A stretch of DNA of 64,000 nucleotides, taken from contig VWZP01002663.1 in assembly GCA_013396995.1 (NCBI GenBank), forward strand, positions 792,752 through 856,751, given 5' to 3'. Source of the stretch: Dicaeum eximium (lineage: Eukaryota; Chordata; Aves; Passeriformes; Dicaeidae). A model generated the notes under the pieces. The model was given only the letters and a program-made list of their open reading frames with translations, made no database searches and had not been told where the DNA came from. Both the position numbers and the translations under genes were made by a program. Shown here in pieces: positions 47,156 through 61,400 of this stretch; within the stretch, counting starts at the first letter, position 1, and each line of letters opens with the position of its first letter.

Positions 47156-50080
47156 ATAAAGCAGTGACTGCTTCAGAGATTCCCTTTATTAGGCCTTCCA
47201 AGCTCATTTCAATTTTCCTGGTGTATGTATTTATATTTTACCTTTAGCAGAGTTAGATGTTAATATCTTTTAGATCTTAAAATAGTAATTTGCAATGGGC
47301 TTTTGTGATGTATCTGCTGCTTATGAAAATGTTTTAGTTAACACAGCAATTTTGTCTGATGGAAGAGGGATGTAGAATCAGGAAAACTTGATGTGAACCA
47401 TCTTGAAATATGTTGCCCAAGACTGTAACATGACTCAGTGACATACACTCAATCTGATGCATTTTTAAAACACTTGAAAGTCAAACTCTCAGCCAGTGCA
47501 ACTTTGTGCAGCTCTTTCTTGCATTTCCAGTATTTATTCTGTAAATACCTAATAATCTGTGCCAAACTTCAAAGAAGTCTCATCTGTTTCTCCTGAAATC
47601 TCTGGATTTCACATTTAGTATTGTACAGTGTAGAAGTGGACCTCAAGCCCTGGCATGCCTGTGTTCACAGCACAAGTTTTGGAAGAGTCAGATTCACTGG
47701 GTAACCAATAACCTCTGCAACAGAGGGAATGCAGACAATTTGTCCTTTGTTTCCAACAGGAATGTACCAAAAACACAAGAAAGTCAAAATGATGGAAAGT
47801 TGTAATCAATTTTGCTTTCTAGGTACCTTTATCTCACTTTCTTTATGGAATGAAATGATCTGCAGTGAATGACATGCATAAACCACTTTATTTGGTATTG
47901 GGTGATGCATTGCAAATGACCGAGCAAGTTTTGGGGAAGGGACTGTTGAACATCTATGTCTGTGCATGCACTGTGTAACAGGATGAGCGTGGTTTCTAAG
48001 CGTTACCACAGCAGTTATGCATTCTCCATGCCTGGTAAAGCTTATTCTCAATTATATTATAAGCTATAATAATACTATAATAATATAATGACTAATAATA
48101 TTATTTGAGAATATTATTATTTGAGAAACAATGCCACATATGTATTTCTGCGTTGGAGGCTTCTGAAACAAAGAACACAGCACTGGTAGAGCAAGTGCAC
48201 TAATAAATAAAGTGGTTTTGTGTTATACATGTTTAAACCATGACATACAGTGCACCTATCCACCCATGATGATTGGTGATAGAGAGGGAGAGGGACAATT
48301 AAGATTTCTGGTGGTAATTTTAGAAATCAGCTGGTAATTCAGCTAAATTGCGGTTTTGCTAATGCATTCTGTGGCTGATGAAATTCTGCTGTAAATGACT
48401 GAATTACAGATACCCGTGAGTGCATGCATTAAAACCATAAATAGTATTATTGGGTTGTCCTACGGAATGGTAAATGTGCTTCCTTCATTGACTGACATGG
48501 GAACTCAAGATCAGTGGAAGGCAATCAAGTTAAATCTTGGTCTTTCAAACGCTTCTGCATGTGCTCAGTTTTAAGGCTGTGTCTGTGTCTATATCTGTTG
48601 CTGTTAATGGCACTCCTCAAATGCTTAGAGGTGAATTGTTTATAAAAGCTTGCAGGTGTGTAGGCTAATAGCATCCCAGTACTGGACCATAAGAGAAGAA
48701 GAAGAAAAAAATGTATCCCAAAATGTACTATATTCATTCAACAAATGTATTTAGGTTTTAATTCTTTATAATATTTCAGAGTATATGAGAAATTGTTCTG
48801 TAACATATAGATAATAGTAATGAAGTCTGAGTAATTCAAGGTCTGATTACATCATCTGGCTATTAGGTTGTGCTTAGAAGAGAAAGCACCAATATAAGTT
48901 CAAAAAAAAAATATGATTCAGCAAAAATGTGCCAGTTGCACTAGATTTCTAAAACTCTTAGGAATATTGAGTAACAAGTATCTCTGCTTGCCTTAATAAA
49001 TGGGGCTATTTAAGTTAAATGCATAACTTGGAGTCTTGATTTACTTGCAGTATTTGTGGTAAGATAAGCAGACTGTCTTGCAACTTGTGTTTATTGTATT
49101 CAGAACCCACATAAACCTCCCAGATTTGCTCCCCATCACTTTCTTCACGGAAGAGGCTTTTTTACCCTGTGTTGACCAGGTTGCAGCAGCATAAACTGGA
49201 CCTGGCATGTACACGGTGTTGTGGCATTGATCACCACAGCTGTGAAGGCTAGTGCTAGCACCAGCTGTGGTTTGGCAAGGCACACTGATGGCGAGTCCAA
49301 GGATCTGTCTTGACTGGCCTGGGGGATAAGCAACATGAAGAAAAGATTTCTGTCACAGCAAGCAAAGGCCAGATTCCCAGGAAGGCATCTGTCTTCCTAC
49401 CAAAGTGCCGGGGTGGTGAAAAAGGCTCTCATGGCTGATGGGCAGCTGTGTCTGAGATTGCTTCCCTTGCTTGTGTTGCCTACTTTGTAATGCTCTCCTT
49501 TACCTCCTCCCTGGTGCTGTCATGAAGAGATCCCCAATATTTATCCTTTACGAATGAATCAATAGACCAAAACCAAGGAAGATAAGACCTCCCTAGGACA
49601 TTGCCAGTTGTTTTAAGGTGTTCTGATTAATGATTCTATTTTAGCCATTTCAGTGCTCAGCAGTCTTCATTTGTTAGTGTTGATAGTGGAAGTCCATACC
49701 TTGCCTGAATCTGAGTTATTTTGACCAACAACCATGGGTCAATTCAAATCAATAGAAATGCCATTAACATCCCAGTACTGTGGAAGATAATATGAACATT
49801 TCTCATGCATTCAGTTTATTAAAATTTGCTACAGTGTGAAATATGTATGACAAGTAATGATGTTTTAATCTTTCACCAAGGTAACAATTGAAGGCTGATT
49901 GATTCTATTCAGTAATTATAAAATCAGAATGATGGAAGATTGTAATCAAGAAGGATTCTGTCTCATACTTTGTCATGCCTCCATGCAAGCTAAAATTCTT
50001 ATTTGTAACATCTCCTTTATCTGAAAAGAAATCAAACTCCTATTTGCCAGGTTTAATGCTCACGGCTGGTTGGACAGCAA
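47156..50080. other. Intergenic, no gene recognised
   Basis: Unique AT-rich DNA with an AT-rich imperfect inverted repeat at 48041-48130. No coding or RNA gene seen. Confidence 0.5.
48041..48130. repeat. AT-rich imperfect inverted and tandem repeat
   Basis: 'ttctcaattatattat' on the left is nearly complementary to 'ataatattatttgagaa' on the right, and the right arm is itself tandemly repeated (attatttgagaat, attatttgagaaa). It could form a long AT-rich hairpin. Confidence 0.7.
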
Positions 50081-50084
50081 ACTT

Positions 50085-52400
50085 TTTGTTTTTTTTTAAA
50101 ACTCTGATGAGAAGAAAAAAGCACCCTGCATCCACCAAAGCTGCCAGCTTTCCAGGAGAATGCCACGGGAGACAGTATCAAAGGCTTTACTAAAGTCCAG
50201 GTGGACAATATCTACAGCTTTTCCCTCATCCACCAGGCAGGTCACCTGGTCATACATGGAGATCAGGTTGGTCAGGCAGGGCCTGCTTTTCACAGCCCCC
50301 TGCTGGCTAGGGCTGATCCCTTGGTTGTCCTGTATGTGCTATATGAGCACCTACAAGAGAATCTTTATTCCATAACCTACTCCTGCACCAGGGCCAGGCT
50401 GACAGGTTGTAGTTCCCCAGATCCTCCTTCTGGCCCTTCTTATGGATAGGCATCACACTGTCCAGCTTTTAGTCACTGGGACCTCCGTGGTTAGCCAGGA
50501 CCTTCTGCCACCTCCCTCAGTATCCTCAGATGTATCTCATCTGGTGCCATACTTATGAATGTTTGAATAGCTCAGCAGGTCACTAACACTTATTACTGGA
50601 TTTCAGAGGGTGTTTTCTGCTCCCTGTCCCTGTCTACCAGCTTACAGGACTGGCTGCCCTGAGGATATCCAGTCTTTCTGTAGAAGACTGAGGCAAAGCA
50701 GGCATCAAGTATCTCAGCCTTTTCCTCATCCTTGGTGAAAATGTTCCCTCCACTCTGTCTAATAAAGGATGGAGATCTTTCTCATACCTCCTTTTTTTAA
50801 AAGGATTTATAAAAACATTTTATCATGTTTCAAAGCAGTGAGCAGGTTCAGTTCTAGCTGAGCTTTCACATTTCTAAATTTCTATCTACACCACCTATCA
50901 ACACCCTTGTAGTCTTCCAGAGTTACCTTCACCTTCTTCCAAAGGTTAAAAGTTCTCTTTATTTCCCTGATTTCATGCAAAAGCTCTCTGTTCAGCTCAG
51001 CCAGTCTTCTTTCCAACTAATTTGTCTTTTGGCACGTAGGGATGGCCTGCTCCTGCCCCTTTAAGATTTCCTCCTAAAGTATGTACAGGCTTCCTGGACC
51101 CATTTGTTATTAAGGATTCTTTTCCAAGGAACTCTCAGAAACAGTGTTTCAGCAGGTCCAAGTCCAAGGTAGAAGATTTGTTACCTCCTTCCTTCCTTCC
51201 TTCAACGCAATTATTTAGTTATCATTTAAATGATCCACATCTCCCACCAGCCCTTTGTTTGCAAACAGCAGGTCTGTCAGGGCACTGCCCCTGATAGGTT
51301 CACTTATGAAGGCAGGAAATTATCTTCCACACACTCAGGAATCTCCTAGACTGCCCCCTCTCAGCTGTGTTGAGTTTCCAGCAGACACCCAGCAAAATAA
51401 AGTCTCCCACAAGAACAAGGGCTAGCGCTCATGGAACCTCAGTCAGCCACTCATGGAATACTTCATCTGCCTCTTCATTCTGGTTCTGTCATCTGTAACA
51501 GTCTCCCACCAGTATATATGCCTTGTTAGCCTTCCCCCTGGTTCTTACTCATAGCCACCAACCTTGTCATGCACTTTTGCTCTGTGCAGTGAAACACTCC
51601 CTAATGTACAAAGCAACTCCATGGCCTCTGCTTCCCCACCTGACCCTTCTGGAGAACCATTAAGACCATCACGGCAGCACTCCAGCCATGAGAGTTATCC
51701 CACTGCCTTTCGGTGATGGTGACTCACAGCTTTCCTGCTGCCAGTGGCTTCTTCCTGTTTGCTGCTTTGTTACCTATACTGTGTGCACTGGTGTGGATGC
51801 TCTTCAGCTGGGCTACTGATGATTTCAACCCCAGCACTGGCATGCCCACTCTAGGCTCATCTCTGCTGAGCCTGGTTTTACCATATTCCCCCTTCAAACC
51901 TGGTTTAAAACCCTCTCAATCAGCCCTGCCAACTCACAGGCTAGAATCCTTTTCCCTCTTTTAGACAGGCAAACCCTATCTCTTTCCAGCAGGCCTGGCA
52001 CCATATAAAACACCCTATGAGCAAAAAAGCCAAAATTCCACCGGTGGCACCAGACTTTAAGTCACATGTTGATTAGGTGGCTGTTCCTTTTGGTATTCTT
52101 CCCTGCAATTGAAGGAATTGAGGAAAACAACATCTATGCTCCTGTGCTTACAACCAGTTATCCTGGTGCCCTGAAGTCCTTTTTGATTGCCCTAGGACTT
52201 CTCTGTGTCATTACTGCCAACCTGGGCAACAACAGTGAATAATAATCCGTGGGCTGACTCAGTTCAGGGAATCTTCTAGTAACATCTCTTACCCAGTCTC
52301 CAGGGAGGCAGCAGATTTCCCTGTGGAATGAGTCCTTTTGGCACATGGGAGCCTCAGTTCCTCTCAGAAGGAAGTCACCTAGAAAACACCACGGATTTGC
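50085..52400 (-). mobile_element. CR1 LINE, ORF1 end plus ORF2 endonuclease and early RT; 3' part missing
   Basis: Read on the minus strand it starts near 52346 with the esterase-like part of CR1 ORF1 (CCLPGDWVRDVTRRFPEL, QPTDYYSLLL, RSPRAIKKDFRA). It continues into the ORF2 endonuclease region (51850-51300) and the linker, and ends in the RT with LVDEGKAVDIVHLDFSKAFD, TVSRGILLES near 50120. Many stops and frameshifts. It is the longest CR1 here, and unusually it lacks the RT core, the 3' UTR and the tail. Confidence 0.88.
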
Positions 52401-55400
52401 CTTTTATATGTGTAAGGGGGAAACACCATTTAAAATGTCAAAAAAAACCAAATCAGCTGCAGCTTCTCACTGCAACATTTTGCTTGATGCAGGTTAATGG
52501 CTGACTGCTAAAAAAGAGGAATTCTCTGTTTCAGTTGTCTAATGGGATTTTTGGCAAGTTGCTTGTTAGAAGGATTATTTTCTTTAACAATATTGCTGTA
52601 GGAATGCATCTTCTAAATAGCCTGCTACATTATTTTGACGTGACCTTCATATCTTTTGAACTTGCTGTTTCTGGAGTTCTTTTTCTCCCATTAAGAAGCA
52701 GTGTTGTTGGGTGCACTTTTTCTAATAAATCTTGATGGATGATCAGGCAAAAAAGCTGTTATGTCCAATGGCTTGATAATTTCAGGGTCAAAACAGATTT
52801 TATGTGTTGATCTTCTTTCAATTGATGCTGCATCTGTTTAACCAAGCAGCTGGTGCATAAGATCTAGCTGGCGGCACACAGAACACATTAGGAGAACAAA
52901 GGGAATGTGAGATTAATCCAAAAAGAGGCAAGAACAGCATTTCCTCACTGTTCTGCATGAAGGCAGGATCTGCTCCAAGAGGATGCAAACTCAATTTTCT
53001 TATTGGACTTATGGCCTCTTCCCCCATCAGATTATTCAAAGGTAAATTTGCTTTTCACTCTCTCAGAAAGACCATTTTCCTCTCACTGGTATATTTATTT
53101 ATTAGTAACATTATTTGTAAAATGCTAACTTCATTGGCTGCACTGTTACGATGTTATCTCTATGTGCTTCTGTGAGAATGTAACAATGTCATGAAGAAAA
53201 ATGATGTAAAAATGATGCGGGTACATAAAATGGGATTGACAAAATGTAATAAATCACTGCTGGGCTGAGGAACAGACCTGCATGTGTAATGAAATACTTT
53301 AGCATTACATCATCGTTTATGTAACATCTGGCAGAGCCTTGTATTTCAGTACTGCTTTGAATCAGGATAATTTTTTCTCTCTGATAAAAGAGAAAAAACA
53401 AGCCTCTAGGTTTTGCACTTAGAAAACTGTAAAGAAAAAAAAAAAGAAAAAACAACCCTTAAAATACCTATGTTAGTTTCCCCCTGAGAAGTTCTGCCAT
53501 CTCCAACTGGATGCAAATAATATAATGACTGAGATGCATACAAAATAGTTAGCATCCTAGAGGATGTTTTCAGTTTTGTAAGAGAAACATATTTTAATAT
53601 GAAGGGGATTTTTTGAACTTATTTCATCCAAGAAGAGTTTTTCTAATTTACATCATTATACATGCCTTGGAACCAGACTTTCAGCAAAAAAAGCCAAAAA
53701 AACCCAAACCAGATGTGGATTCTATGTACTTTAGTGTTTTACACTTTGTGTTAGAGGTTTTTTTTTTTTTTTTCCTTTCTAAGGGAGAGTTGAATTATCT
53801 TTCATCTTGTCTCATGCAGACATGTAGGTATGACTTCAGTGTGGGTTCCTTCATCCCAGGCTGCCAGCAGAGTCTTCCTCCTCCCTAGGGTTGATCATTC
53901 TGCCCTGTTCACCTGTGGTGCCAGGCAGGACAGCATGATGTGCTGATGGGGTGAGGATTAGTTGAAATGCATTTAATTGGCTGTTGAAATAGATTAAATC
54001 AGAAATGTGAATGCCTGCTGCAAAAGTGTCTTGGTGACACATTCACCTGTCTGAAATCAGTAGAAATCTTGCCATTAATTCCTAGAGTTCTTGGCTGTTG
54101 CCTCTTGCCTCTGAAGCCTTTGGGAGGTCCTGGTGTGGTGGTGGTGGTGCTGTGAGGGTGCTGCAGGAGTCCAGGCTGCCAGCCCTCTCACCAGCTCACT
54201 CTCCTTCCCCAAATTTTTGGTGAGTGGCAGCTACCCAAAATGCAGCACTGGGGCATTGAGGAGAACTTGTTGTATCTAAAAGTAGGCTTGCTTTCTTTTT
54301 TTCAGTACTAGGAGGAAATAGAACAGATTGTCAAAAATAAATCACTGTTTATTTAGTTCCTTTTTATTCATCAAATACCATACAGATAAGCCATAATTAC
54401 TGCATTTGCTCATCTCCCAGGGATTTTTATATGGTGTATTTATCCAGCAGTGTAGGACTGGCTGCTACACACATAGAGCTAGTTGTTACAGCTATTTTAC
54501 TTCCCCTCCACATTTTCCCAAGGCTGGGACAGAATGTAAGATTTTGATACACATCAAGTAAAATGTTATATCTGAGTTTGTTTTCTGATGGCAGAAAAGG
54601 CAAAAGGAAGAGGAGCAGTCCCAAAGCAGCAGTTTCTAAAAGCCTGATGAGGTGCGGGTGTCTGGAGTGCTTTTTTCTCTTTCTGAGCAATTGTTAGAGT
54701 TACTGAAAATATTGTTTCCTTCTTTTTTTAAACTAGCAGTGTCTTCCATTGATTTCATTTGGAGTAGAGAGGTGCTGAAGAGCATGAATATCATTAAAAG
54801 TAGTACTAAAAGTATAAAACTGGAAAAGGCAGAAGAGGGAATCAATGGCCATATGATTGAAGTGTAAGATTCAGAGTCAGGATGTCTAATTCCTATTTCG
54901 AATTTTCCAGCAGATGACTTTGAGAAAAAAAATCACTCTCAGGGCTGAAAACTGGCCATGTGCAGGGCCACAATGACTCTTTTTGGCAGCTGAGGGAACA
55001 GTGGGATGGTCTAGGATGGAAACCACTCTTTCCGGTACCTGAGGATTTTGGATAAAGATGTTTTTCCCTTATAGAGGTGTCATGGCAATATACCAATGAC
55101 CTATGGATTTCCAAGGACAATGAGAAATGTTTTTACATCTCAGAAGCATGACCATGCCTTTTTTGATCTGGACATTGCAAGAGCAAAAGCAGACTGTCAG
55201 CTTATTGAGCAGGGATAGTGTAAGGTTAGACAACAAGTGCTGGAGTAAGCTAAGACCATCTTGAGGTGAAAATTGAGTTGTGCTAATGCCATCTCAGCCA
55301 ACTCCCTCTCCTGTAATGACAAATAAATGACAGACCTTTGCAGTGAGGTGATATCTTCCCACAGGACTTTCCATGAGACACCAAGTGGGACCTCCAGTGA

Positions 55401-58400
55401 GTTTAGTGGCTCCTTCACATTTACATTTTGTACCCTCATCCTGCGTAATAGACACAGTTAGAACAGGTTAATAGAAGGCGAAATTACCTAATGTTTGTAA
55501 GGTTGTCTCAGTCCCCTGGGAAGGATAAACTGACAATGCAAGAATATCTATAAGCATCATTGAGATCTGGCTTTCAAGGAGAAAGTCCTTTGCTAAATAT
55601 TGTTTGAATGGAAGTGATTTTTTTAATCGCTGGTTGCTTCAATTTTGGCAACCTTGTCTGTGAAGAAACCTTGGACCTCTCTTAGCCTGAGAAGTGCAAG
55701 GAAAGACAGGTAGGCAGCTTGTTTTCTCTTCTGTACATTCCTCCTGTGGTCTGATCAACAGGAACTTTGGTCCTTAGCTTCATCCCTGTTCTCACTGGAT
55801 CAGAGCCTCATATTAAGGTGTGACTCCATGTCTGACACTGAGCAGTACGTTACTAAAAGAGAATGAAGAGATTCTCTCTTTTGCTGTTCTTTGCTTTGCC
55901 CATGGCAAGGCAGGAGCTGGTGAGGACCTGTTGCTATAAGAATAACTGCTTTCCTCAAATTTCAGTGTTGGGTCTGCCTCTTGCACAGGGATTGCTTTAA
56001 CCACCTAAACAGTATGTGGGCACTACCCTACACGGTCAAAGACCGTATCTAATTCAGTGTATGGCAAGGATTTTGGGCAGTCCATTACTGTGCCAAGCAG
56101 GACAGAGGATTTTACTCTTTCATGGACCAGTAATGTGTTCAGGATTTAGTCAAGCACTACAGCAGGTACTAATACACACCACTGGGACAAGAAAATGAGT
56201 ATGCCCAGTCTGTCAAGCAGTTCTGACAGAAGTGAAAGCAGTCACGCAATGGGGGAAAGGACTGAAATCATGCCTGGATGGCCAGAAGCATCAGAGTTGG
56301 TTTGCTACTGCTGCTGGCTGAGACACCCCATTCCCCACAATCCCTAATGTCCTGTGACTTCACAGCAAGGGGAAGATGCTCTTGTGATTTCACTCTGTAT
56401 ATGAGGAGATGAAGAATGGTTTTTTCCATTTCTATCAGCTTCTGTCTGTAATAATGTTGCAGCCATGCCACCTGTTGGGATGTATGACTACCTTATTCAC
56501 ATTTGCTTTGTGATGACTTAGTTGAAATTAAGGGTGAGTTGATGCTAGGGTCCAGGAACTTCCAGGCTGGCAACTCTTAAAATGGATCCTATTCTCCGAA
56601 ATCCAGAGAATGGCTTGAGGTTCACCTCACCTGTGCTTGCTCCTTCACTGAGCATGGGCAGCCATCTACCATCACTGCCACTGCTGTCTGCCTGGACAAA
56701 GTAATCCCTGTGGCCACACCAGCCTGTGGAATTGGGGAAAGTAACCAACCAGCCTTTGGCCATTGCTCATCAATCAAAGCTTTGAATAATCTTACTGAGT
56801 TAATCCACCACCTAGCAAATCTTTTCCTGCTGGTGTAACAGATAAATGAGCAATAATGGTTACAGGGAATGAATTTTGTGTGAGGATGTATAACAGCAGC
56901 ATTTCAGATTTGTTTCTTTTCACTTCTTGACAGCTGTTTAGCATTTCACAGATGCACATATTGATAATTTTTCCTGTCATTTCTATATCATGAAGACTCA
57001 CTTATTTCCCAGATGTTCTATTTAATTCAGCCAAGCAATATTCAGTTACCTATTTAAAAAGGAGATTGTGGACAAACAAGGCTGGGCTGGGAGAAGAATT
57101 GATTGATTAAATCACAACTGACTGCGGAAAGGTGCACAGTCCATCAGGCTGTGCTCCCTGCTTCCCTTCCTCATGATTTTGTGGAGCTGTAGGGACAGGG
57201 GAAAGTGAAGGGAGGCAAATCCTCCATCTCCTACCCTGGCTTGTGCCCATGCTCCCTGTTCCCACTAGGTAGATAAGATTCTTCTGGCGGGAGAAGTATT
57301 AAAGTGAATGGCTATCTTGGTCGGTTGTTAGGCTAAAGATTACCACCTGCACACCAAATCAGGTCCATGTAAAATATTCAGAGAATTTCCACTGCCTAAG
57401 TTTGTTTCTGCCTTGTTTCTTCCCGGTGCTGATCACTCAGGGCAACCTTTATTAAAACTACTGGGCTGTTACTGATTACTCTTACATTGTGTTTTGTTTC
57501 CTTTGAGCTGGTGGTGTCCACCAGCCAAATTATTCCAAATTTATTGCAGATGAGGTCAGAATCATAGAATTATTTGAAAACAATAAGTTTGGGTTATGTA
57601 GTTTGGTTATTTTTTCACTTTGTTCTCTGCTATTTGATGGTTTGCTTCCAATGTTCCTTCCTGCTGACTTCCAATAGAGGTTTCTTGCTTTATAAACAAC
57701 TGGATTGATTTCCAATATAGACTTTTACTTCCTTGAAAACAGATCTTCTCAGGGGAAATTGGCAGTTCTCTCTGTATATATTTTCTTATTTGTATTTACT
57801 TGGAGAGGTTTGAAGTCCAAATACAAGATTTATGTCAGCAAATCCCTATTCCTCTTATCCAATTTAGTTGTTTTAACATAATGCAATCATTTTCTAAATC
57901 AAACTGATGGAGCGCTTCCTAAAGGCATTACACCAGCTGTATATCTGGAATCATATTTGCCTTCTTTTATTGCATTAGCACTAGGCTTGAACTTTTCAAA
58001 TTTGCATTGTGCTTTGCAGAAGTTCTCAGGATATTTGAAGCCGCTTATAGCTAGAATCTGCCATGTCTTAAACAGAGGCTGGAGAGTGAATTGTAGAGCA
58101 AAGGATGTGTAGAAATGAGAAACTGGAATGAGTAAGCAAGAGGAATATTGCATTTTCTGGGTGCATCTGGAGGCACTGTAAAGGGGGAGTGCTGTGTTAC
58201 AACATTGATCCTGGGTGTCTCACAAGGCTTTTTAAAAGGTTTCGTTTGTGCTCGTTAAAGAAGGTGCTGAGTAAGGTTCTGACATCCAGCAAAAGCGTAT
58301 GGGCAGAGAGCGCTGGGGACGATGCACTTAACACCTGGGATATAATGTGATGATGTCTCTGCACTGGCTTTTGGCAAATACATCTCTTGTTATTTGAACG

Positions 58401-61400
58401 TTGTCTTTCTTTTCACCATATGGTCTGACACTATCAGGCAACCTTCTCAAGATAGGCTCATAATACTATTGAGGGGAATTTTCAAAATCACAACCAAGAT
58501 TCTCATGCTCATCTGTGCTTTTGAATATATCCTCCCTTATTCTTGTGTGGTTATTTCAGTGGTAATTCTTGGTCACACAGAGCAATGGGTAGTTTGGAAC
58601 AAGCTGGCTAAAATAAGACCAGGAACATACAGTGAAAGGGAAAAAGAAAGCTCAGATGAAATTGGTTCAGATGCACAAGTGCGTTCCCCAAGCTGGGGGA
58701 GGGAGAGGTATGTCAGTGCAACAGCCTTCTGTTAAACAGAACCACAGTACTTCCAGTTCTCAGGGAGCTTGTGTGAGACCCTTCCAGTCTCTCAGTGCTT
58801 GGAGCATAGTTAAACCACAGCTCTGCTAGCTCCTCACTTGTTACTGTGATGTCATGGAGATGATGAAAGTCCCATCAGAGCTGGATGACTTAGGGTACTG
58901 CTGAGAGGTTGTGGAAGTAACCTGTTCCAGTCTCGTATCTTTTGGTAACCCTCTCATCTTCCAGAGCAGAGTCTAAGTAATCCTTTCGTAAGTTCTGTCC
59001 CTTTCACAAACACTGGTAGACAAATGGGTGCAAGGGAGGTTCTTGGGGTAAGACTGGGTCCAACAAATCACATTGCAGAAGAGGAGTAAGCCAGCAGGGG
59101 AGCGGTGAGGGTTCTTGGAATTGCAATTCCTGTGCTGTGAGTCTAAGCCTGTTTCAAAAGCATTATTTTCCATTCCTCACCCTCCCAAAATATCACAACC
59201 AGCTGTTGAATAATAGCTTAACATCTAAAAAATTAATATCAGATTATGAATTTTAAATTGGCAGAAGATAGGTGAAAGCTTGAGAGCATTCTCAATTTTT
59301 TAAGTGCAAACTTTAGATTTTAGTAAGTAAATAAAATTACAGTGACAAAACCCATTTTGAGGTCTCTACTGCAGTTCTAGGAATAAGATTACTTAAAAAA
59401 AAAGGTAGTCCACTACCTGCAAATGGTGCTTAGATGAGCAACTGGGCTCCCAGTGTAGACAATTAAAAGGAGGCTCATGGTGTTTTCCTGCAATACAGAT
59501 CCTGTCAGGTAGGCAGGCATTCCTGGAAGACATGAAAACAGCCTTGTGCCCAATTGAAGGATCAAAGGAACTTGTGTGCTGGCACGTGGCTGGAATTTTT
59601 GGTGGTCAAGGGGTAATTTCTGACGGTTTGGTGATCCCTTCACAAATCCATTGAAGGGGAAGGTGTGGTTAATGGAGGACGATCAGGAAAGGTACCTAGT
59701 CTGAGTCCAGTTGGCAATGAATATTCATGAATATTCATGAGTGGTGTGAGGTCCACTGGTACTTTTGCCCCGTTTGCCCTATCCTCTCTATAGTGCAGCT
59801 TAGCTCCTCTCTCTGGAATAAGCACTGGGCAAACGGAAGTTAAGCACTGCTGAATTCATACCTAGTGCACTACATTTTCTAAAAAACCAAGAAGTTTGTG
59901 GTGTTGCAGATGTGTGTGGCCTAACTGACATGGTTCCTGCTGCACTGCATTAAACCAGCCCCACTGATGGCTGCAACACCCTCTCTGAGATGTTAGTTGT
60001 TACTAAGATATTTAAAACATCCTCTCAGTCTATTGACTACCCACATGAGCAATTTACTTACAGTCCTTTACTATTGATTATATTAGGAAAGATGAAAAAT
60101 AGGAAACCAGCATTGCAGAGAATAGGTCAATTTATAAAAGTTCCCTCTCCAAATTAGCTGTTTTAAAATTCAATATATGAACATAAAAATCTGGTCTTAG
60201 TGAGAAAAAAAGACTTCACACAATTTGTTCTCCTCACTTTTTATTGTTGAGCTTTGCAAGGGAACCATGAAAATGTAGAGTGCTCGACCTCTTGCTAAAT
60301 GATTAATAACATATTTTTACCTCAGATAATCACATTTTGTCACAGTTTCAAACTGCAAGAAATTGTCAGTATGTCCCACATGTATTTCCCCTTGCGATAT
60401 ATCAACAATGTAATGTTTTTCTATGTGTTTTTTTTTTTTTTAATACGAACGGTCTTGTTAGGAAAGATAATAGAAATACCTGAAATGCAGTATCCTTCAC
60501 CCTTTTTCATGCTGTTCCCTTTCTGTGTCATATGTAATGGAGAACTGAATGACCATATTGATGGCAAAATCCCAGAGAGGGTTATGATAAAACTGTGTTG
60601 GGAATGCAGGATTGCCTTGCTGCCCTAGAGAATGATCCTCCTTCCTCTCAGAGGAACATCACACGTGATTACCTTACAGCCACAGATGATTGCCAAACTA
60701 CATCTAATTGTCTGTCTGTTGTCCCCTTGGTTTATTTCAATCCTGAATTTTGAAAGGTGGTATTATTTTCTTAATGGAATATGCACACTGCTCTGTGTAC
60801 TGAAATAGGACTGATATGCAGAGACTGGGGAAAGCAGTGTTCATACCCAACACTTAGGTGACAATTTGTGTGGCACAAATGGCAGCTCAGATTAATGTCT
60901 TGTACATGAATTTGTTATTCATCATGTATACAATACACCTGGAGAATCAGTGTGTGAGCAGGGAATGGGAAACTTGTCCTCTCCTCTGCTCCCCAGCCTC
61001 TTGCATCACTTTCATGTGACTTACATTGTAATGTCACCTCTGATGTCAGTTTTAACTCAAGTTAAATCTGCCACAGGAAATCAGTGGCAAACTGTCCTAA
61101 CTTGATTTTCCTAACCTGGGGTCCTCCTTCACCACTGTCTTCCCAGCACATAGATTTTCAGATGTTATTTTCCCCCCGAAATGTGAAAGGGTGCTGTTTT
61201 GTATGACCTTACAGATCTGCTGACAGGGTAAAGAAACCTAAGTCAAATTTTATTTTCTTTTTCTTGAGCCAGAAATTTATTTAGGAGCAGGGGGCTCCCT
61301 CATGATTATGGTTGGGTGTTTTCCTCTACCAATGTTACCATGTGGTTTAAAATAAAAGTTAGAAAATGTATCAAGATGTGCATGACCCCGGAGTTTAGGG

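Noticed and set aside
59717..59742. Triple gaatattcat motif as an octamer-type enhancer
   Set aside because: Only a short AT-rich tandem; no other evidence of function.
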